A stretch of DNA of 64,000 nucleotides from Thalassotalea loyana (GTDB taxonomy: Bacteria > Pseudomonadota > Gammaproteobacteria > Enterobacterales > Alteromonadaceae): positions 39,680 to 103,679 of the forward strand of contig NZ_BSSV01000010.1 of assembly GCF_030161435.1 (NCBI RefSeq). Direction: 5' to 3'. Of the stretch, positions 59,694 through 64,000 are shown one piece after another; the stretch's first letter is position 1; every line of letters starts with the position of its first letter. The position numbers were made by a program, and so were the translations under genes. The notes beneath the pieces are model-generated. The model ran no database searches. It was given only the letters and a program-made list of their open reading frames with translations, and had not been told where the DNA came from.

Positions 59694-60086
59694 TTAATAA
59701 CTAATGACTGTATCGTATTTAGACGCCCCGGCATAAAAGTGAGGCAAAATATCATGAAACGCCTCTAGACTCAGAAGCTCAGTAATTGATGAAATAGATG
59801 AAAATGCAATAACAACTTGATAGTCCCACATAGTATGTTCATCACCACTAATATTGAGACAATGTTTTGAATGAAATATTAATCTAGCATCAACTTGCGT
59901 TAACAAAGAAGACAGCGAGTTTACAAAGACACCCAACGCCTCAATACCACTTGACGCTATTGGGTTATCATTATAACAAGCTATAGCGCGACACTTTGTA
60001 AGTAAGGTCAGTGTAATCTCTGTTTGTTGTGGAATACGCTTTAAGGCAAGTTGTAATTGTTTAGCCTCAATAAATGCCGATGTCAC
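59694..60086 (-). CDS. Protein of unknown function
   Basis: A 130-residue cytoplasmic protein. The start is GTG 60086 behind a near-perfect AAGGAGG site. The pattern of strands and helices (TEITLTLLTKCRAIACY; WDYQVVIAFSSISSITELLSLEAFHDILPHFYAGASKYDTVISY) suggests a ferredoxin-like alpha/beta barrel such as DUF1330, but that is a guess. No close family recognised. Confidence 0.6.
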   Translation of the reverse strand: MTSAFIEAKQLQLALKRIPQQTEITLTLLTKCRAIACYNDNPIASSGIEALGVFVNSLSSLLTQVDARLIFHSKHCLNISGDEHTMWDYQVVIAFSSISSITELLSLEAFHDILPHFYAGASKYDTVISY

Positions 60087-60151
60087 AAAACCTCCTTATT
60101 AATAATTGCATCCAAGCGCTGATTTTATTTTTTTATTTTTTTATTTGTTTG

Positions 60152-60595
60152 TCAACGGTCTACAGATAACTTCATGAAAAATTCAAGCTCAGTTTCTTGT
60201 TCAACCCTAAACCCTAGGCGCTGATATAATCTCAATGCAGGGTTTTGTTTCAATACGTTAAGAGTAACAGGTTGGTTTATCTCTCTTGCTCTAGTTACGA
60301 CACGATTAATCACTTTCTCACCAATGCCCTTATTTTGAAAGTTTGGCAGTATTTGTAATTGCCTTATGTGAAGACGGTCAATAAATCTACCAAGCTTAAT
60401 CAGCCCTATCGCATGACTTTTATATTCAATAATTAGAGAGTCCTCAAAGAACTCATCAATTCGCACCAAGTGCTTTTGATCATCCATCGCTATACCTGCA
60501 CGCGACAAATGTTCAGTCATTGTTAACTTCCTTAACTGAAGTAAGAAGTTCCGGTCATTTACAGTCGCTTTCCTCAGAGATAACACTTTAGTCAA
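60152..60595 (-). CDS. GNAT family acetyltransferase
   Basis: About 147 residues. The acetyl-CoA loop is QILPNFQNKGIGEKVINRVVTRAREINQPVTLNVLKQNPALRLYQRLGFRVE, a full GNAT signature. It would acetylate a small molecule or protein amine. The start is unclear: TTG 60595 or GTG 60586, neither with a good ribosome site. It is divergent from the DUF885 gene. Confidence 0.83.
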   Translation of the reverse strand: MTKVLSLRKATVNDRNFLLQLRKLTMTEHLSRAGIAMDDQKHLVRIDEFFEDSLIIEYKSHAIGLIKLGRFIDRLHIRQLQILPNFQNKGIGEKVINRVVTRAREINQPVTLNVLKQNPALRLYQRLGFRVEQETELEFFMKLSVDR

Positions 60596-60713
60596 AACAA
60601 ATGCCCGTTTCTTGTTGTTGTTAATCGTGGAATACTATCCGTTGGTCTTGCTAGAATTGCAATTGAATCAGCATTTAGTAACACTGCAAGTAAATAATAT
60701 CATAGGAAGTATC

Positions 60714-62558
60714 ATGTCTTTCAAAAAATCTCTATTGGCAATAGCCATTAGCACTACATTGTTAAGTGCGTGTAATCAAGAAGCTCAAACAACAAAAACG
60801 GCGGAGCCAGCGAAACAAGAAACACAGGCAGTTTCGATGTCTGAATCTGAAAAAGCGAATCAATTATTCGATCAGCTATTCAATGAAGGCGTAAAACGTA
60901 GCCCGATGATGCAAACATACTTAGGCATGAAAACTGACTATGATAAATGGGACGATATTTCACAGGCCAACGAAGCAAGAGAGCTCGAGATAACTAAAGA
61001 GAACTTAGCCAAAGTAAAAGCGATCGATGTCAGCAAATTAGACTACCAAACAACAATTAGTCACCGTTTGCTCGTTCAAAGTTTAGAGAATGATATTGCT
61101 GATTATCAATGGCGATTCCACAACTATCCTGTAAACCAGATGTTTGGTATTCACTCACAAGTACCTGCGTTCTTAATCAACCAACATTCAATCAGTAATG
61201 TAGAAGAAGCAAAAGCATACATTTCACGAGTAAAGGGCAGTGAAACACTTATTGCACAGCTAGTGGAAGAATTAAAATTAAGGGAAGCAAAAGGCATTAT
61301 TGCGCCGAAATTTGTGTTCCCACATGTTATTCGTGACTCGAAAAATATTTTAGTGGGTGCACCTTTTAGTGAAGGTGAAGACAGCACCCTTTTATCGGAT
61401 TTTACAGCTAAGGTAAACAAACTAGAAATTAGTGAAGAAGAAAAATCAGCGCTTATTGCTGAAGTAAAAGCTGCCTTGGTAGAACAACTAAAACCTGCAT
61501 ATGACGGTTTAGTTGCCTATTTAACCGAATTAGAAACTAAAGCTGATACGAAAGACGGAGCGTGGAAATTCCCTGAAGGTGAAGCATTCTTTAATAATGC
61601 ACTAAACCGCACAACGACCACCGATCTAACAGCGAATGAAATTCACGAAATTGGTTTAAGTGAAGTTGCACGTATTCATGATGAAATGCGTGAAATCATG
61701 AAACAGGTAAAATTTGATGGCACCTTAGCTGAATTTTTTGAATTCATGCGTAACGACAAACAATTCTATTACGAAGACACCGAAGAAGGTCGTCAACGAT
61801 ACATTGATGAAGCAGTTGCGTTAATTGATGACATGAAAGGCCGCTTAGACACCTTGTTTTTAACCAAGCCAAAAGCTGACATGATTGTGAAACGCGTTGA
61901 AGCATTCCGTGAAAAATCTGCTGGTAAAGCGTTCTACCAACAGCCTGCTCCTGATGGCTCACGCCCTGGTATCTACTATGCAAACCTTTACAAAATGGAA
62001 GCGATGCCAACTTACCAAATGGCAGCACTTGCCTATCATGAAGGTATTCCTGGTCACCATATGCAGATCGCGATTAAGCAAGAACTTGATGGCATCCCAC
62101 TTTTCCGTAAATTTGGTGGTTACACCGCGCACACTGAAGGTTGGGGCCTATACTCAGAGTTGATTCCAAAAGAGATTGGTTTATATCAAGACCCTTACTC
62201 TGACTTTGGTCGTTTAGCAATGGAATTATGGCGTGCTTGTCGATTAGTTGTTGATACAGGTATTCATGCAAAGAAATGGACGCGTGAAGAAGGTATTGAA
62301 TACTATAAAACAAATACACCAAACGCAGTTTCTGACGCTGTAAAAATGGTTGAAAGACACATCGTTATGCCATCACAAGCAACAGCATACAAAATTGGTA
62401 TGATAAAAATTGTAGAGCTGCGTGAGCATGCGAAAAAAGTATTAGGTGATAAATTTGATATTCGAGAATATCACGACGTCATCTTAAAAAATGGTCCTGT
62501 TCCATTAAATGTATTGGAAGAATTAGTAAACGAATATATAAACGCTAAGAAAGCTTAA
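60714..62558 (+). CDS. DUF885 family lipoprotein, putative metallopeptidase-like
   Basis: A 614-residue exported lipoprotein with signal peptide and lipobox LLSAC (Cys18). It carries the DUF885 domain with the zinc-like motif YHEGIPGHHMQIA (HExxxGHH) and a downstream Glu-rich segment, AHTEGWGLYSELIPKE. DUF885 proteins look like M2/M32-type peptidases; substrates are not established. I start at ATG 60714, after ATAGGAAG, rather than the earlier frame opening, because the lipoprotein signal begins there. Confidence 0.85.
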   Translation: MSFKKSLLAIAISTTLLSACNQEAQTTKTAEPAKQETQAVSMSESEKANQLFDQLFNEGVKRSPMMQTYLGMKTDYDKWDDISQANEARELEITKENLAKVKAIDVSKLDYQTTISHRLLVQSLENDIADYQWRFHNYPVNQMFGIHSQVPAFLINQHSISNVEEAKAYISRVKGSETLIAQLVEELKLREAKGIIAPKFVFPHVIRDSKNILVGAPFSEGEDSTLLSDFTAKVNKLEISEEEKSALIAEVKAALVEQLKPAYDGLVAYLTELETKADTKDGAWKFPEGEAFFNNALNRTTTTDLTANEIHEIGLSEVARIHDEMREIMKQVKFDGTLAEFFEFMRNDKQFYYEDTEEGRQRYIDEAVALIDDMKGRLDTLFLTKPKADMIVKRVEAFREKSAGKAFYQQPAPDGSRPGIYYANLYKMEAMPTYQMAALAYHEGIPGHHMQIAIKQELDGIPLFRKFGGYTAHTEGWGLYSELIPKEIGLYQDPYSDFGRLAMELWRACRLVVDTGIHAKKWTREEGIEYYKTNTPNAVSDAVKMVERHIVMPSQATAYKIGMIKIVELREHAKKVLGDKFDIREYHDVILKNGPVPLNVLEELVNEYINAKKA

Positions 62559-62579
62559 TAGCGTTTACTCGAAAGAAAT

Positions 62580-62611
62580 AAAGGCCAATGTTTGACGACA
62601 TTGGCCTTTTT
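62580..62611 (+). terminator. Terminator after DUF885 gene
   Basis: AAAGGCCAATGT / ACATTGGCCTTT perfect 12-bp stem with a six-base loop and trailing Ts. Confidence 0.88.
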
Positions 62612-62760
62612 CTTTTCTTATTTTTTACTTTGCTTAACACCTGAAATCATCCGCCCTCACGGAGGGTCTATTTTACCAATAGACAAAAAGTAATTGTTTT
62701 GTAACAGAAACAATTTTATTGTCTTTTAGTAAATGTGCACCCAAGTTATACGGAAGAAAT

Positions 62761-63237
62761 ATGAACATAAAGAAATTGATTACGGCAACCATATCTCACG
62801 GTGTTGTCGGCTTGCTTGGCTTCGCTATAGGTATTTATTCGCTACCCATTTTAACCGCTCCTCCATCACCTACGGAAGGAGAATTGATTGCGAGTAATAC
62901 TAATCAACTATTTACAACAACATTTGACAGAGAGCGTTTAGACAGTGATACGCTGCATTGGGGCGAAGGTAGCGTAAGTTTAGGCAACAACTTCATCACA
63001 CTCATGGGCAACTTAGCACCAGGGCCAAACTACAAGCTATATTTATCTAAATCTTTCGTCGAAACTGAAAGAGATTTCAATCGTTTAAAAGATACGATGG
63101 TTGTTGTTGGCGATATATACACATTTGAGAACTTTATCGTAAATGTACCGCAAGGCATTAATGTTGAAGACTACAACACGGTGATTGTGTGGTGCGAGAG
63201 CTTTGGCGAATATATCACTTCCGCAAAATATCAATAA
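62761..63237 (+). CDS. DM13 domain protein
   Basis: A 158-residue protein with one N-terminal membrane helix (residues 9-29) and a DM13 domain (residues 55-158): FDRERLDSDTLHWGEGSVSLGNNFITLMGNLAPGPNYKLYLS, then VNVPQGINVEDYNTVIVWCESFGEYITSAKYQ with the single conserved Cys. DM13 domains are predicted to act in redox or electron transfer outside the membrane. ATG 62761 has a GGAAG site. The DUF924 gene follows after 11 bases. Confidence 0.83.
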   Translation: MNIKKLITATISHGVVGLLGFAIGIYSLPILTAPPSPTEGELIASNTNQLFTTTFDRERLDSDTLHWGEGSVSLGNNFITLMGNLAPGPNYKLYLSKSFVETERDFNRLKDTMVVVGDIYTFENFIVNVPQGINVEDYNTVIVWCESFGEYITSAKYQ

Positions 63238-63248
63238 ACGAGGCGCAA

Positions 63249-63788
63249 ATGGCACCACAGGAAATAATAACCTTCTGGTTCGAAGAAATTGATAGTAGCT
63301 TATGGTGGATAAAAGACGATGGCTTTGATGCATTAATTCAGCGTCGATTTAAAAAAATTCATCAACAAGCTGCTAATAACGAGCTTTTCAGCTGGAGGTC
63401 GACCGCTTTAGGCTCGTTAGCAGAAATCATCATACTTGATCAGTTTTCTAGAAATATGTATCGAGATACACCTAATGCCTTCGCGTTTGATAATCAGGCG
63501 CTGTGCCTTTCACAGTTCGCAATTGAGAAAGGCTATGACCTAACGTTAAAAGAGACTCACAGAAGCTTTATGTACCTTCCTTTTATGCATAGTGAGTCTG
63601 CTCTCATACATCAAGAAGCATTAATGCTATATCAAAGACTTGGCAATGAAGGAAACCTTTCGTTTGAGTTAAAACACAAAACGATAATAGATAGGTTTGG
63701 TCGCTATCCGCATCGAAATCACATACTGGGTAGGCAGTCGACACCTGAAGAGATCGAGTTCCTCAAAGAACCAAATTCAAGCTTCTAG
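63249..63788 (+). CDS. DUF924 family protein
   Basis: A 179-residue cytoplasmic protein with the family pattern EIITFWFEEIDSSLWWIKDDGFDALIQRRF, LGSLAEIIILDQFSRNMYRDTPNAFAFD, HRSFMYLPFMHSE and DRFGRYPHRNHILGR. The fold is TPR-like; no function is established. I use ATG 63249 behind GAGG; the longer frame overlaps the DM13 gene. It forms an operon with the DM13 gene. Confidence 0.87.
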   Translation: MAPQEIITFWFEEIDSSLWWIKDDGFDALIQRRFKKIHQQAANNELFSWRSTALGSLAEIIILDQFSRNMYRDTPNAFAFDNQALCLSQFAIEKGYDLTLKETHRSFMYLPFMHSESALIHQEALMLYQRLGNEGNLSFELKHKTIIDRFGRYPHRNHILGRQSTPEEIEFLKEPNSSF

Positions 63789-63803
63789 CAACCATAAACG
63801 AAA

Positions 63804-63828
63804 AAAGCCTGCTAATTGAGCAGGCTTT
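63804..63828 (+). terminator. Terminator after DUF924 gene
   Basis: AAAGCCTGCT / AGCAGGCTTT stem with a five-base loop. Confidence 0.8.
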
Positions 63829-63876
63829 CAGAATGGGTGTCTAGCAATTGGCTAACAGTGCGCAGAGCTTACTGTG

Positions 63877-63995
63877 AAAAAACGGGACAAAGACAAACTA
63901 TTGTCTTTGAACATTTCCGTTTTTTCTCTACTGACGTAATAGGATTTACTAATGTCGCGATGCCAAGGATGGCAAAGAGCGACCAAGTAGGTCAG
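63877..63995. repeat. Block of nested inverted repeats at the window edge
   Basis: Two adjoining structures. The first pairs AAAAAACGG (63877-63885) with CCGTTTTTT (63917-63925) around CAAAGACAA / TTGTCTTTG. The second nests CTGAC / GTCAG (63931-63935, 63991-63995), GTCGC / GCGAC and TGCCA-agga-TGGCA. No gene is seen here. It may be one end of a longer repeat element cut by the window. Confidence 0.65.
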
Positions 63996-64000
63996 TTTTT

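Overview
The window is about 64 kb of an AT-rich gammaproteobacterial chromosome with dense genes and short gaps. Gene content and order (sdhCDAB-sucAB beside gltA, sucCD next door, rimP-nusA-infB-rbfA-truB-rpsO, rnfABCDGE-nth, pnp-nlpI, small families such as DUF2999 and the VF530 type) point to a marine member of the Alteromonadales, most likely Colwelliaceae (Thalassotalea/Colwellia-like). That placement is inferred from protein style and synteny, not from a marker search. I saw no rRNA, tRNA, CRISPR array, prophage or transposase gene.

Region by region: 1-6.8 kb holds a cut-off periplasmic binding protein, small envelope or unknown proteins, a YbaK-type deacylase, a VF530-type protein, a DUF945 protein, a glutaredoxin and a DUF350/transglutaminase-like pair. 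6.9-18.8 kb is the TCA block: sucCD, sucAB and sdhCDAB on the minus strand, with gltA divergent. 18.9-23.3 kb carries a receiver/kinase hybrid and a sulfur-transfer/tRNA-modification pair: tcdA converging on a CsdA-CsdE fusion. 23.3-36.9 kb holds an HExxH peptidase with nlpI and pnp, two inserted plus-strand genes, then rpsO, truB, rbfA, infB, nusA and rimP. This last operon is preceded by a strong promoter and an attenuator-like leader. 37-45.7 kb has a CsrD-like protein whose end was altered by a 113-bp tandem duplication, then the complete rnfABCDGE-nth operon.

From 45.8 to 49 kb the chromosome looks accessory: a LysR regulator, an alpha/beta hydrolase and a short-chain dehydrogenase lie between intact nth and a second, decaying copy of the nth 3' end. 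49-64 kb is a mosaic of regulators and enzymes: LysR/MFS pair, NIT-type chemoreceptor, SpoU methyltransferase, a predicted zinc-starvation operon (zinc-finger-less DksA plus COG0523 GTPase behind a perfect Zur-like palindrome), LysR, nitroreductase, glyoxalase I, aminotransferase, GNAT, DUF885 lipoprotein, DM13 and DUF924 proteins.

How they work together: gltA, sdh and suc encode citrate synthase and the steps from 2-oxoglutarate to fumarate, and Rnf couples ferredoxin/NADH redox to ion movement and, as Rsx, can reduce SoxR. The rimP-rpsO block builds and primes the ribosome, with pnp acting in RNA turnover. The most notable signals are the nth-flanked cassette, the csrD duplication, the zinc-starvation operon, the NlpI-linked peptidase, the CsdA-CsdE fusion, and several unexplained palindromic elements. 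I did not find a clearly new defence or mobile system.
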